Positions 50,348-59,522 of a stretch of 64,000 bases of DNA are shown here, one piece after another. A program made the translations under genes and the position numbers. The notes under the pieces were generated by a model. The model saw nothing but the letters and a program-made list of their open reading frames with translations, was not told where the DNA came from and searched no databases. Every line of letters starts with the position of its first letter. The first letter of the stretch is position 1. Location: NCBI RefSeq assembly GCF_002087085.1, contig NZ_MWQY01000014.1, positions 1 to 64,000 of the forward strand. The letters are read 5' to 3'. This DNA comes from Marispirochaeta aestuarii (lineage in GTDB: Bacteria > Spirochaetota > Spirochaetia > JC444 > Marispirochaetaceae).

Positions 50348-52209
50348 TCGTTCTGCATAACCGGGTTCTTAAGATTCAACAGGTCATCACTGGAAAGAAA
50401 ACTGATACCTGTTTTCAGACCACCAATCGAAAGCTGCGACAGGGGTTCTCCCCCCTCAGCTTCCGAGAGTACGAACAGATCGGCTGGAAATGACTCAATG
50501 AAAAGCAGCTTATCAACCAGAAGATAGTAATCCTCCCGGCTGTTTCTGATCTTTATCAGGGTATCCTCGGAAACAAAATTGTCGCTCCAGAAAAGATACC
50601 CCTCACAGGTATAGACCGGACAGCCCCGATACCGGACCCGTCCATCCCCGTCGTCCCGGAACCCTGTTTTCTCCGGTTTCTCATGCTCGAGAAAGACTGT
50701 ACCGTCCACAGCAATTGTGTGCCGCTTGTACCGGGCAAAATAGATCTTTCTCACGGATGCTTCCACCGGAATGCTGATACAGAACCGGGCTCCCTGATTC
50801 TCCCTGTTCTCAAGGCTGACGGTGGCGCCGGGTATACGTCCAATCTCCTCGGCAACGATATCGAGGCCTATACCTCTTCCCGCTTCCAGGGAAATAATCT
50901 CACTGGTGGAAAACCCCGGGGAGGTAATTATTCTGAACAGTGAAGCAGAGGAATCCAGACCGTGCTCCAGAGCCTTGTTCCGGATGGCTTTTTCATCCAT
51001 TCCTCTGCCGTCATCCTGAATATCGATACGGATCTCCTTGTCGCTCCGCTGGTACCGGACGGTGACCTCTCCCCGGGGGGATTTTCCCTCTTTCAGACGT
51101 GCGGCAGGCACTTCGATACCGTGACTTACGGCATTTCGCAGAAGCTGAACCAGGGGTCCCCTCAACCTGGGGACAAAGCAGCTCTCAAGCAGCTGTTCCC
51201 CGCCCTGCAGCAGACAACGGGCGTCTTTTCCCTGCTCCGCCGCGCTGTGATGAACTATTTCAGGCAAATCGTGAAAGATCGTTTCGAAAGGAACAAAACG
51301 GGTTGCCTGAAGGGCCTGACCGATACCGTCAAAGACCTCCGTAAGGCCGGAAGAGCCGCCTTTTATCGATTGGTCAGTCAGCTGTGTATGTATTTTCCCT
51401 TTGAGGTAATTAAACCAGATAGAGATAAGTTCATGGCGATTAATAATCAGCTGAGAATCGTCTTTGCCGGCTTTATCCCTGCTTTTCCGCGCCGGGGTAT
51501 CCGGCAGATACTGGTCCCAGTTCAGCCTGGTAAGGAAAACCCTTTTTACCTGGTCTACCTTGACCGCGTTAAAAAGATCCTTCTCGGGCCGGTGGGTGGT
51601 AAAAAAATATTCAGGGCTTATGTTTTCTTCCTCAAAGCCCTGGGACAGGTCCGGAAAGCTCCGTATAACATTGACAATCTGTTCCAGGTTATTCAGTATC
51701 AATACGGCTTTTGGATACAGCATCTCCGTCGGATCCTCAAATTCACAGATCATCCGGTAGAGGTACTCGCCCCTGTCCCGGGCCTCCCTGAGAAGCACGA
51801 GCTGGAACTCATTCAGGACTTCGAATCCCGCAAGCTTTTCTTCAGCCCTTCCCGCCGGGCTTGAGCCGGATTCATGAAGCGACGAAGGGGTATCACCGGA
51901 AGCGATACCTTCCCGGGAAACTGTATCTTCGATCCGCGAAACGGATTCGAAGAGTCGATTGAGATGTCCCTCGTACTGCGGTTCCTCTTTCAATTCCTGG
52001 AGTACCGATTCTGCTACATGCGTAAGATCCGCGATACTCTTTTTGCCCAAATGGGCCGCTTCCGATTTTATGCTGTGCATGAGACGGAAGGCATTGTCTA
52101 TGTCATCCCCCGTTGCGGTCCTGGACTCCAGCCTGGACAGAAGGGGATTCAGCCTCGCTAGATAATCCCGGGTGTCCCGTATAAACATCTTCTGATAATA
52201 GGCTGTCAC
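50344..52209 (-). CDS. Atypical CheA-like histidine kinase
   Basis: 621 aa, starting at GTG 52209 (AGGAG 6 nt upstream; GTGA overlap with the J-domain gene). The N-terminal HPt domain has LMHSIKSEAAHLG with phosphorylatable His45. After about 170 unrecognised residues comes a CheA-type ATPase: LVQLLRNAVSHGIE (N box), DDGRGMDEKAIRNKALEHGL (G1) and GRGIGLDIVAEEI (G2), preceded by the CheA-like RFVPFETIFHDLP. The C-terminal ~150 residues occupy the place of the CheW-like P5 domain but are divergent (VRKIYFARYKRHTIAVDG). This is not a canonical chemotaxis CheA; no cheW, cheY or receptor gene is nearby. Confidence 0.85.
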   Translation of the reverse strand: MTAYYQKMFIRDTRDYLARLNPLLSRLESRTATGDDIDNAFRLMHSIKSEAAHLGKKSIADLTHVAESVLQELKEEPQYEGHLNRLFESVSRIEDTVSREGIASGDTPSSLHESGSSPAGRAEEKLAGFEVLNEFQLVLLREARDRGEYLYRMICEFEDPTEMLYPKAVLILNNLEQIVNVIRSFPDLSQGFEEENISPEYFFTTHRPEKDLFNAVKVDQVKRVFLTRLNWDQYLPDTPARKSRDKAGKDDSQLIINRHELISIWFNYLKGKIHTQLTDQSIKGGSSGLTEVFDGIGQALQATRFVPFETIFHDLPEIVHHSAAEQGKDARCLLQGGEQLLESCFVPRLRGPLVQLLRNAVSHGIEVPAARLKEGKSPRGEVTVRYQRSDKEIRIDIQDDGRGMDEKAIRNKALEHGLDSSASLFRIITSPGFSTSEIISLEAGRGIGLDIVAEEIGRIPGATVSLENRENQGARFCISIPVEASVRKIYFARYKRHTIAVDGTVFLEHEKPEKTGFRDDGDGRVRYRGCPVYTCEGYLFWSDNFVSEDTLIKIRNSREDYYLLVDKLLFIESFPADLFVLSEAEGGEPLSQLSIGGLKTGISFLSSDDLLNLKNPVMQNE

Positions 52210-52880
52210 CTGGCACTCCTCTTCTGCTGCATGGAATTAAAAAGGCGTAATGATTTTCTGCGGATAACAGAACTGGTATCCTGCATACCTTTGATGATGA
52301 TCTCCCTGAAAGCGGAATAGTTATCTATCGCCATAAGGGTTTCCAGAATAGAGCTCTTTACTGCAATATCACCACGACGAAAAAGCGAAAAGAGATCCTG
52401 AGTTGCATAATCAATCTTGAGCTTCCCTATGGCGCGAACAGAAGATATCACGACCTGGGGATCCTTATCCTGGAGCGCCTTCCGCAGATAGACGTAACTG
52501 CTTTTCTGTCCACTGTTTCCAAGACGCAGGGCTGCAAAGGATCGCTGGTAGGGAGTTTTTCCATTCAGCAGGGTATTCCCCAGGCTGTGAAGACTCTCAT
52601 TTTTACCCCAGTTTCTTTCCGGTTGTGTCTTTTTTACCCCCTGACTTTTACGAAAGCCTGAGGCTTCCGGACGTGGAGGAAAATCGAGAATTCTCCTGGC
52701 AGACTTGAAACTGGAGATTGATCGATAGGCCTCCACTACCCTGGAAAAAGCAAGGTTGTCCGGCCGCTGGCCGGTATCCGGATGCAGCTCCATAACCATT
52801 CGCCGGTAGGCCCTTTTAATCTCCGAGTCAGGTGCCGATTCAGGGACACCCAGGATTCTAAAACACTCCCTAGCCAGCAC
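52206..52880 (-). CDS. J-domain protein with HEAT-like repeats
   Basis: 224 aa from GTG 52880, which has GGGAGG 6 nt upstream; the in-frame ATG 52901 has no ribosome site. Residues 1-65 are a J domain: CFRILGVPESAPDSEIKRAYRRMVMELHPDTG with the essential HPD triad. Residues 105-220 are HEAT-like helices (SFAALRLGNSGQKSSYVYLRKAL, DPQVVISSVRAIGKL). J proteins stimulate Hsp70 ATPase; here the partner is surely the Hsp70-like protein encoded just upstream, with overlapping ends. The HEAT part may bind the client or the CheA-like kinase downstream. Confidence 0.85.
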   Translation of the reverse strand: MLARECFRILGVPESAPDSEIKRAYRRMVMELHPDTGQRPDNLAFSRVVEAYRSISSFKSARRILDFPPRPEASGFRKSQGVKKTQPERNWGKNESLHSLGNTLLNGKTPYQRSFAALRLGNSGQKSSYVYLRKALQDKDPQVVISSVRAIGKLKIDYATQDLFSLFRRGDIAVKSSILETLMAIDNYSAFREIIIKGMQDTSSVIRRKSLRLFNSMQQKRSAR

Positions 52881-54330
52881 AATCAGCCTCCCTGCCCGCA
52901 TCCAGGGACTTGATCTCCTTCAGAATACTCCATAAAGCAATCGAACATTCCCGCCTGAGCCCTGGATCAGCTGATTTTTTTTGCCTGCGGGCAAGCTCCA
53001 GTATAGCATTGATATCCTCGGAAAACTCAGGATCGATAAAGAATCTTCGTCCCCGGTATTCCCGTTCAACCCGGGAAATAAGAATATCCATATCCTTGAT
53101 GCCGGAACCACACTTATCCCCGACCGCTTCCTTTATCATGATCTTCATGGTTTCAGAGATCCTTCCTGAAGGACTCTGCACGGTAACAGTCAGCATGCCG
53201 CTGGAGTGAAGAACGAACTGTATTTCGATTTTCGGTCGGCCCTGGAGAGCGGGAGGAATTTGGGGAAGCATAATCCGGCTGAGAGAAACAGTCCGGGACG
53301 GGTCTTCTGTGCTTCTCTGAATAACATGGATTTCTGCCCGTCGCTGATTATCCGCAAGGGTGGTAAAAATCCTTTTCTCCAGGGCCGGGAGAGGTCTGTC
53401 CTTTTGCATCATCCAGAACGGTCTGCCCCAGTCGATCTCCAGTCCGAAATCCGACGGAGATATCCCGACAGTTCCCTGCACCGGAGCCGTTCTCCTCTGA
53501 AACAGAAGCAGGGCACCCCTGGCTGCCGTATCCGCAGGACAAATTCTTACAGGTACCGATTCACGGAAGATCCTGCTGACACAGCTTTGAATGCACGGAA
53601 TATGAGATCCGCCTCCCGCAAGAAGGACGGTATCGATCTCTGATGTCCGGTGTCCCGATGACCGTAACAGCTGCCGCACAAGATCTTCTATGCGGCCGAT
53701 CCTGCTTCCAAGTATTTTCTCATAGTCCCGGCGATCAAGGCTCACCTGTACACCCTGCACGGAGGAGGTATATTCCGATGAAGAGCTCAGTGCGATCTTG
53801 AAGGCGTCGGAAACATTCTGTAATTTTCCGATTATGTTTCCCGTCTTCTTTTTAAGAAGTCCGCACATGTCCCGGGTAAAGCTGCCTCCCCCTGTGGAGC
53901 TATCGCTTAAACATCGATTCAGGCTGATATCATTGCCTTTAATCTCTACAAGGGATGCTTTGAAACTGCTCTCTCCGAAATCGAGAACCAGTACCGTACC
54001 GGTTGTACCATGCAACATGGCGGCCGCCGTTGCTTCTGCCTGGGGGATCAAACGTATCCGATGGAAACCGGCTTTTTTTGCGGCATCAGTAATCTCCCGG
54101 GATTGAATATCTCCGATACCTGCCGGAACAGCCACAACAGCGGTATCCGCATAGCCTGCAGTCTGCGCTTCGACGAGGGACTTAATCTGTTTGAAGCGCA
54201 TTTCCGTACTGCAGCCGGGCGCTGCCGGATGACTGGAGGATCCGTACCTGTCAAGAAACGTTTTTATTTTTTTGCCGTCAATTATCGTAACCGATGTATT
54301 CGCTGTACCAAAATCTATGCCTACTACCAT
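52870..54330 (-). CDS. Divergent Hsp70/DnaK-like protein
   Basis: 486 aa, shorter than DnaK (about 640). MVVGIDFGTANTSVTIIDGK (phosphate 1), VLVLDFGESSFKASLVEI (phosphate 2) and VLLAGGGSHIPCIQSCVSRIF (adenosine motif) define the Hsp70 ATPase. A shortened substrate-binding beta region follows (TPVQG... DFGLEIDWGRPFWMMQKDRPLP) and a reduced helical tail. Compared with DnaK the ATPase is compact and the lid is incomplete, so this is a specialised paralogue. Starts 5 bp after the upstream gene; its end overlaps the J-domain gene. Housekeeping dnaK is expected elsewhere. Confidence 0.85.
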   Translation of the reverse strand: MVVGIDFGTANTSVTIIDGKKIKTFLDRYGSSSHPAAPGCSTEMRFKQIKSLVEAQTAGYADTAVVAVPAGIGDIQSREITDAAKKAGFHRIRLIPQAEATAAAMLHGTTGTVLVLDFGESSFKASLVEIKGNDISLNRCLSDSSTGGGSFTRDMCGLLKKKTGNIIGKLQNVSDAFKIALSSSSEYTSSVQGVQVSLDRRDYEKILGSRIGRIEDLVRQLLRSSGHRTSEIDTVLLAGGGSHIPCIQSCVSRIFRESVPVRICPADTAARGALLLFQRRTAPVQGTVGISPSDFGLEIDWGRPFWMMQKDRPLPALEKRIFTTLADNQRRAEIHVIQRSTEDPSRTVSLSRIMLPQIPPALQGRPKIEIQFVLHSSGMLTVTVQSPSGRISETMKIMIKEAVGDKCGSGIKDMDILISRVEREYRGRRFFIDPEFSEDINAILELARRQKKSADPGLRRECSIALWSILKEIKSLDAGREADCAG

Positions 54331-54335
54331 ACCTT

Positions 54336-54902
54336 TTATCTATCGGTTTTTTCCGACAGCGAGATTATCAGTTCTACCTCCCCAAGAGGCCGTCCAACCT
54401 TGCCTGCTATTATTTTGGCGTCTATTCCCTTTCTTTTCAGCTCGAGTATTTCTTCTTTTATACCGGCCCCGCCGGTATTTTCACGGGAAGTATCGGTTTT
54501 TGTTTGCACAGCGTCTTTCCCCTCATTCCCGGTGGAAGATGAAGGTTCCGCGGATTTCTTGACCGGTTCCTCGATGACCTCGATGCTGAGGGGTTTATGC
54601 CGTGCCAGATGCAGATAATCTGTCCGGGAGCTGTCATCCCGTTTCTGGATCTCCCCCTGAAGAATTCGGATTCTCTTGTCGGCCTTTGACACTTCGTCCT
54701 TCAGACGGCGGATACTCTCTTCGATAAGCCGGATATTCCGGTCTGTTGTACCGTTCATTTCGACCAGAAGCGAGTCCAGTTCTGATTCAATTTCCATCAA
54801 CAGCTTTTTAGGCCTCACCGTCCTCTTATGTACTATCCGGAAAACCAGGATAAAAAGGATCCATGCAAGACCGTTTACGAGCAGGATTATTCCAAGAGTC
54901 AT
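54336..54902 (-). CDS. SwrB-like membrane-anchored coiled-coil protein
   Basis: 188 aa. One N-terminal membrane helix (LGIILLVNGLAWILFILVF), a coiled coil of about 75 residues (LLMEIESELDSLLVEMNG, IRRLKDEVSKADKRIRIL), a polar linker, then a small C-terminal helix-turn-helix-like domain (IKEEILELKRKGIDAKIIAGKVGRPLGEVELIISL). This layout resembles SwrB of Bacillus subtilis, encoded beside sigD at the end of the fla/che operon and promoting flagellar basal-body maturation. Location here, downstream of fliA and fapA, is comparable. Homology is suggested, not shown. Confidence 0.65.
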   Translation of the reverse strand: MTLGIILLVNGLAWILFILVFRIVHKRTVRPKKLLMEIESELDSLLVEMNGTTDRNIRLIEESIRRLKDEVSKADKRIRILQGEIQKRDDSSRTDYLHLARHKPLSIEVIEEPVKKSAEPSSSTGNEGKDAVQTKTDTSRENTGGAGIKEEILELKRKGIDAKIIAGKVGRPLGEVELIISLSEKTDR

Positions 54903-54904
54903 AT

Positions 54905-55231
54905 TTATCCGCTTATGTCTATTTTCTTGCCCAGGTCAGGGTCGCTGTAGTAGTTGCGGGATTCGTCCTTCGTTTCATTTTTTTCCTCTTTGCCTTTTTT
55001 ACGCTTTCTCCCTCCCCGGGATTCCTCGTCATCATCGTGAATCTTCTCGGGACCGTCGGAAAGAGGATTGGTCTGGTTGACACTTGAATCCTTCTGCTCG
55101 GTTTCACGGACCAGTTCACTGCCCGCTATAACCTGCTGCAGGTGCAGGCCCTGCTTCTGCTGGGCCTGATCCCTTCCTACCTGATTCATATGCATAAATA
55201 GTGTCTGCAGATCGATTGGTTTAATGGACAT
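54905..55231 (-). CDS. Small charged protein of the flagellar operon, unknown
   Basis: 108 aa. The N-terminal helix MSIKPIDLQTLFMHMNQVGRDQAQQKQGLHLQQ is followed by a very acidic then basic low-complexity region (HDDDEESRGGRKRKKGKEEKNE). Probably largely disordered. It overlaps the fapA stop by 1 bp and is 2 bp from the SwrB-like gene. No known family; similar small proteins occur in this position in spirochaetal flagellar operons, as far as I recall. Confidence 0.65.
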   Translation of the reverse strand: MSIKPIDLQTLFMHMNQVGRDQAQQKQGLHLQQVIAGSELVRETEQKDSSVNQTNPLSDGPEKIHDDDEESRGGRKRKKGKEEKNETKDESRNYYSDPDLGKKIDISG

Positions 55232-57174
55232 CAGTGGTTTTTGGAAAAGTCCTCCTCAAGGGCTTCGTACTTCGTAACCTTTACCTCATTCAACTCGTTG
55301 ATAAAGGTGACGTTTTTAAACTCATTCCGAATCTTAAGGCTCGCATCTTTGATAACCACTTTAACGCCGGGATATACCTTCCCTGAAGCGGAAACCTTTC
55401 CGTTTACCTTGAGAGATGCGAGATACTCCTGGATTTTTTTTATCTCTTCCTTTTTTTCATCCCGTTTTACTTCAATCTTTCGCTGCTGTCCCTGAAGTTC
55501 CTCAAGATACTGCTCCTTTTCTTCAGGCAGCGCCTTTTTCATTTTCTTGATATTCTCCAGGGTGTGGATATTCAGCTCGATCTCTTCCAGCTGATCATCA
55601 AAGGTCTTTATCTCTTTTTCCAGTCGCTGAATACTCTCGATACTCTTCGGATCGTAACCAACCTCGACGACAGTCTCCGCACCGGCCACTGAACCGATGT
55701 TCTTCGCATGGACCTCTTCACTGGCCCGCAGATGACCGCCTACGATGGTCGCCCGTTTTCCCTGGCAGATAATACGCTGATTAGCATCCACGGAACTGTT
55801 AATGATTCCGTCGCTGACAACGACGTTTTCACCGGATTCAACGTTGGAGTTTTCTATGAACTTTGCCCACACCGTGCGGCCGGCCCGGACAGTGCCGCCG
55901 CCCCGGCCGTTGACACCCTGATGGATGATGATATCCCCTTCAGCGTCCAGTTCGCATTTTCCGACGTTTCCGACAACCTCAATATTACCCGCGGCTTTAA
56001 CTTTAAAACCGTCTTCCACACCGCCTTTTACATAGACGGTCCCCAGGAATACCACGTTACCGCCGGTTTTCAGATTGACGCTTCCGTTGACAACGTGAAT
56101 CGGTTCCACATTCAGCTTGTCGTTCACGATGACAACCTGGCCGTTTATGGCCGCCACGGCGGTCATACCGTCTTCAGAAAGATTGACGTTCTTGCCTATT
56201 CCAAGGTTGACATCTTTTCCGTTTTTGGCCGGCAGCAGTTTTCCGGTTACGCTTCGTCCGTTTTTGCCTTCGCCGGCGGGTACCTTCCGGGCAAGAACCT
56301 GACCTTCGACTACATTCTGAACAATATTCTGTTCCTTGAAATCGACTTTACCGTTCTTCTCTTTCAGCTGGATCTTGTTGGAATCCCGTTCAAAATTATA
56401 CAGGATTCGAGCGTCTTCTCCATCCTGAGGTTTCGTACCCTCCGCCACCAGTATCGACTCGTTGTATACGGGACGATCGATAAATGCATTAATAGTCTCA
56501 TCCCTGAGACCATGGATGATGCCGTTGTTTTTGAGAAAATTTTCTATTACTTCATAGCTGAGATCTGAACCGCCCTCTCCCGGAGGCCGTACAACTATAT
56601 AGGCCTTCATCTCGAAATCGGTGATATCCACTGTCATGATAGGATCATTAGCCGGATTGTATGCGTATTCGCCAACCGGGATGTAATCTCCCGAGGCCTG
56701 CTTTACCACCTGGGCTATCATGTTTTTATCGAAATGGCTGACCCCTCGGCGATCAAGAGCATCAAGGGCCTGTCGTTCAGTCGCCTTTTTCCCCCCGCCC
56801 ACTGGAGGGCTGACCTTTAATAATATACCCTCAGGAGATAAACGGACAAAAACATCCCCGTTTCGAGTCTCCTCTTTTCCGTCGTCATCTCCGGCAAAAC
56901 CGAGATCGATGTCAAGGGCCTCTTCCTCTGGCAGCTGTTCTTCTGCTTTTTTATAGGCGATAAGGATGCAATCCTTCCTGCCGATACCGAAGGTCCCCCG
57001 GCTGCCGGGTTCGAGGAGTTCATATTCTATGTCTTTAAGCGGAATGCCCAGTTCAATGGAAGCCTGAGTCAGTGCATCTTCGATACTGGGACCGCTCACA
57101 TTGACGGATCTGCGGGTCTTATCCTCTTCCGCCTGGCTTCGCATGTACTCCCGGATACGGGACAATCCGACCAT
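55231..57174 (-). CDS. FapA (DUF342) family protein
   Basis: 647 aa. The first 65 residues form a Jag-N-like domain (SGPSIEDALTQASIELGIPLKDIEYELLEPGSRGTFGIGRK). The following ~450 residues are the DUF342/FapA beta-helix-like region with many glycine-rich turns (GNIEVVGNVGKCELDAEGDIIIHQGVNGRGG). A coiled coil (about 530-600; RLEKEIKTFDDQLEEIELNIHTL) precedes the end. FapA in Vibrio links glucose/PTS signals to FlhF; in spirochaetes it sits between fliA and small flagellar genes as here. Function here is not established. Starts 2 bp after fliA. Confidence 0.85.
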   Translation of the reverse strand: MVGLSRIREYMRSQAEEDKTRRSVNVSGPSIEDALTQASIELGIPLKDIEYELLEPGSRGTFGIGRKDCILIAYKKAEEQLPEEEALDIDLGFAGDDDGKEETRNGDVFVRLSPEGILLKVSPPVGGGKKATERQALDALDRRGVSHFDKNMIAQVVKQASGDYIPVGEYAYNPANDPIMTVDITDFEMKAYIVVRPPGEGGSDLSYEVIENFLKNNGIIHGLRDETINAFIDRPVYNESILVAEGTKPQDGEDARILYNFERDSNKIQLKEKNGKVDFKEQNIVQNVVEGQVLARKVPAGEGKNGRSVTGKLLPAKNGKDVNLGIGKNVNLSEDGMTAVAAINGQVVIVNDKLNVEPIHVVNGSVNLKTGGNVVFLGTVYVKGGVEDGFKVKAAGNIEVVGNVGKCELDAEGDIIIHQGVNGRGGGTVRAGRTVWAKFIENSNVESGENVVVSDGIINSSVDANQRIICQGKRATIVGGHLRASEEVHAKNIGSVAGAETVVEVGYDPKSIESIQRLEKEIKTFDDQLEEIELNIHTLENIKKMKKALPEEKEQYLEELQGQQRKIEVKRDEKKEEIKKIQEYLASLKVNGKVSASGKVYPGVKVVIKDASLKIRNEFKNVTFINELNEVKVTKYEALEEDFSKNH

Positions 57175-57176
57175 TA

Positions 57177-57965
57177 CTACATAATCCCCTTCTTGATATT
57201 CGTAAGCTTGGCCCTCAGGCGCATGATCGCCTTGGTATGCAACTGGGAAATTCGCGATTCAGTCACCTCCAGGACCTTTCCTATCTCCTTCAGAGTGAGA
57301 TCTTCATAATAGTAGAGTACAAGAACCTTTTTTTCTTTTTCCGGCAATTCATTTATCGCTTCGATAATTACCTTTTTAATCTCTTCTTTTTCTACAATAA
57401 TGTCCGGATTCAGACTCTGGGGTGACTCAATACTGTCGACAATCGATATTTTGTCGTTTTCCTCCCCGGAATACCAGACATCATTCAGGGACATTATGGA
57501 AGTACCGCTGATCTTGACCATCGCCCGGTGATACTCGTCAATATCCATACCCATTTCCGCGGCTATCTCCTGATCGGAAGCACTTCGTCCCAGGGAGGCT
57601 TCGAGACGCTGAACGGTATCCTCTATCTCCCGTGCTTTCTGACGCACCGACCGCGGAACCCAGTCGATGGACCTGAGCTCATCGAAGATTGCCCCCCTGA
57701 TGCGGGTTACCGCATAGGTTTTGAATTTCACGTGCTTTTCAGGGTCAAACTTGTTTATCGCATCAATCAGTCCAAAAACTCCGAAACCCACCAGGTCATC
57801 GAACTCAACGTTATGCGGCATTCCCATGGCGACCTTTCCGGCAACGTATTTAACCAGAGGCGCATACTGCTTTACAAAAGCATCGCGTATTTTTGGATCC
57901 CGGTTTTTCTTGTAAAGGGCCCAGAGTTCTTCTTCAGTTTTTCCCTGCAATGCGGTCTCTGCCAT
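57177..57965 (-). CDS. fliA: RNA polymerase sigma-28 factor (FliA/WhiG type)
   Basis: 262 aa. Regions 2, 3 and 4 are visible: [66 protein letters not shown] (2), then [11 protein letters not shown], and [40 protein letters not shown] (4), in the FliA/WhiG order. It recognises TAAA-15-GCCGATAA promoters; candidates here precede flaB copy 1 and flgN. It lies 3 bp after the two-helix protein gene and 2 bp before fapA. No anti-sigma flgM was found in the window. Confidence 0.95.
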   Translation of the reverse strand: MAETALQGKTEEELWALYKKNRDPKIRDAFVKQYAPLVKYVAGKVAMGMPHNVEFDDLVGFGVFGLIDAINKFDPEKHVKFKTYAVTRIRGAIFDELRSIDWVPRSVRQKAREIEDTVQRLEASLGRSASDQEIAAEMGMDIDEYHRAMVKISGTSIMSLNDVWYSGEENDKISIVDSIESPQSLNPDIIVEKEEIKKVIIEAINELPEKEKKVLVLYYYEDLTLKEIGKVLEVTESRISQLHTKAIMRLRAKLTNIKKGIM

Positions 57966-57968
57966 ATC

Positions 57969-58601
57969 TTATCCTTCCTGGTCCCGTTTCATCATCGTTT
58001 TCACAGCCCTGGCTACATCTCCCGGATTCTGGGTCTCCCCAAGTATATCCACCTCAGACTCCCTTCCTCCGGACGAAGGTTCCTCGTCGGATTCGGAACC
58101 CCAGCCGGAATCGAAGGAATCGCTGAAGGCGTCCAGACTGGGAAGACCATCTAGCTCTTCAACCGAATCTACCGCTTCCTCGCCTTCGTCATCGGAAACA
58201 GAACCATCAGGTTCCGATGAAGTGGAAGCCTGAATTTCCTCAACAAAACCGTCACCTTCGGAAAAGAGATCACCAGCTCCGGAGGCAGTATCGAATTTTC
58301 TCCCGGTCTCATCATCCTCGAGGGTAATATCAACGCTTCCACCCGGGCTTTTCTCAGGCTCATCCTCAGTGCCTGCATCCTGGTCCACCGATTTTTTATT
58401 CTCAGGGATAAGCTCCGGAAACAATGTTCTTCCCAGGAGAGCTACCCCCATTCCCAGGCCGGCAAAAACAAGCCCGGACAGGAAGGCCCTGACAATAATA
58501 CTCAGAAAGCCAACCCCGCTTATAAGTCCGATTAAAAACGATGCAATAAACGCGAAACCGGCAGGGCCGGCCGCAAACAGCCAGGACACCACTTTATGCA
58601 C
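57969..58601 (-). CDS. Two-helix membrane protein with acidic domain, unknown
   Basis: 210 aa. The N-terminus has two membrane helices (VVSWLFAAGPAGFAFIASFLIGLISGVGFLSIIVRAFL and SGLVFAGLGMGVALLG). The rest is strongly acidic with repeated DDE and SD segments (DEPEKSPGGSVDITLEDDE, GSVSDDEGEEAVDS), ending GDVARAVKTMMKRDQ. Likely a short cytoplasmic tether. It sits between flhG and fliA in the flagellar operon, a position occupied by a similar gene in other spirochaetes. Role unknown. Confidence 0.65.
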   Translation of the reverse strand: MHKVVSWLFAAGPAGFAFIASFLIGLISGVGFLSIIVRAFLSGLVFAGLGMGVALLGRTLFPELIPENKKSVDQDAGTEDEPEKSPGGSVDITLEDDETGRKFDTASGAGDLFSEGDGFVEEIQASTSSEPDGSVSDDEGEEAVDSVEELDGLPSLDAFSDSFDSGWGSESDEEPSSGGRESEVDILGETQNPGDVARAVKTMMKRDQEG

Positions 58602-58661
58602 ACCTACCCTTATTACAGATTATGGGAAATGACTCCGGCAGTCAAGGTTTCCTTTTTTCGC

Positions 58662-59522
58662 CTAGTCTTTGCCCAGAAGCTTCCGGATAAAATTTCCAAT
58701 ACCGCTCCCCTCACGGTACTCAACCTTCTCAAGACGTCCGACAATATGCTTGACGCAGATAGCGGCTTTGCTGTTTGGGTCCACCACCATAAAAGGTTTC
58801 TGCTTCAATACGGAAGAACTGACCACCGGGTCGTCATATACATACCCGAGATAATCAACCTTCAGATTCAGAAACTGACCTGCTATGCTGATTACCCGCT
58901 CAGAAACCTTTTTGCCCTCAGTAACCGACTTGACCCGGTTGACAATCAACTTGAGTCCCAGGTTCATGTTGTCTATTTCCGTAGCGATTATCTTGATAAT
59001 ACCATAGGCATCGGTGATGGCGGTGGGCTCGGGAGTTGTTACGATAAGGGCCTCATCCGCGGCGGCAATAAAATCCAGTACATTGTGAGACACTCCGGCG
59101 CTCGTATCTATGACGATTACATCCGCCTCCGAGAGCCCCGAAAGTTCTTCAATAAAGTGCTCCCGTTCCTCATCAGAAAGATTGGCGATCTTGGAAAATC
59201 CGGAAGCCCCCGCGATTATCTGAATACCATAGTTGGTATCCAGAAGGATTTCCTGCAGGTTCTTCTGCTTTCGAATCAAATGGTAGAGATTATATTTCGG
59301 GATAATTCCCAGTACCACATTGACATTCGCCAGTCCGAGGTCGGCATCCATTACGATGACCTTTTTCCCCAGCCGGGCATAGGCAAGGGCAATATTTATG
59401 GACAGATTCGTTTTGCCGACCCCACCCTTTCCGCTCGCCACGGCGATTATCCGGGTTTTCTGATTCCCGGCACCGTTTTTCGAACGCATGATTTCCCGCA
59501 GCTGTTCCGCTTGATCCGTCAT
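58662..59522 (-). CDS. flhG: FlhG/FleN flagellar number regulator (MinD-like ATPase)
   Basis: 286 aa from ATG 59522, which overlaps the flhF stop as ATGA and has GGAG 7 nt upstream; ATG 59528 is less likely. VASGKGGVGKTNLSINIALAYARLGKKVIVMDADLGLANVNVVLG is the deviant Walker A plus switch I of the MinD/ParA family. The N-terminal DQAEQLREIMRS is a FlhF-activating DQAxxLR motif of FlhG. It regulates flagellar number and placement by stimulating FlhF GTPase. Confidence 0.93.
   Translation of the reverse strand: MTDQAEQLREIMRSKNGAGNQKTRIIAVASGKGGVGKTNLSINIALAYARLGKKVIVMDADLGLANVNVVLGIIPKYNLYHLIRKQKNLQEILLDTNYGIQIIAGASGFSKIANLSDEEREHFIEELSGLSEADVIVIDTSAGVSHNVLDFIAAADEALIVTTPEPTAITDAYGIIKIIATEIDNMNLGLKLIVNRVKSVTEGKKVSERVISIAGQFLNLKVDYLGYVYDDPVVSSSVLKQKPFMVVDPNSKAAICVKHIVGRLEKVEYREGSGIGNFIRKLLGKD

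Noticed and set aside
50962-51864. 300-codon plus-strand frame opposite the CheA-like gene
   Set aside because: The minus-strand frame has HPt and ATPase motifs; the plus-strand translation matches nothing known.
55708-56568. 286-codon plus-strand frame opposite fapA
   Set aside because: Antisense to a well-formed DUF342 gene; composition reflects the glycine/valine repeats of fapA.
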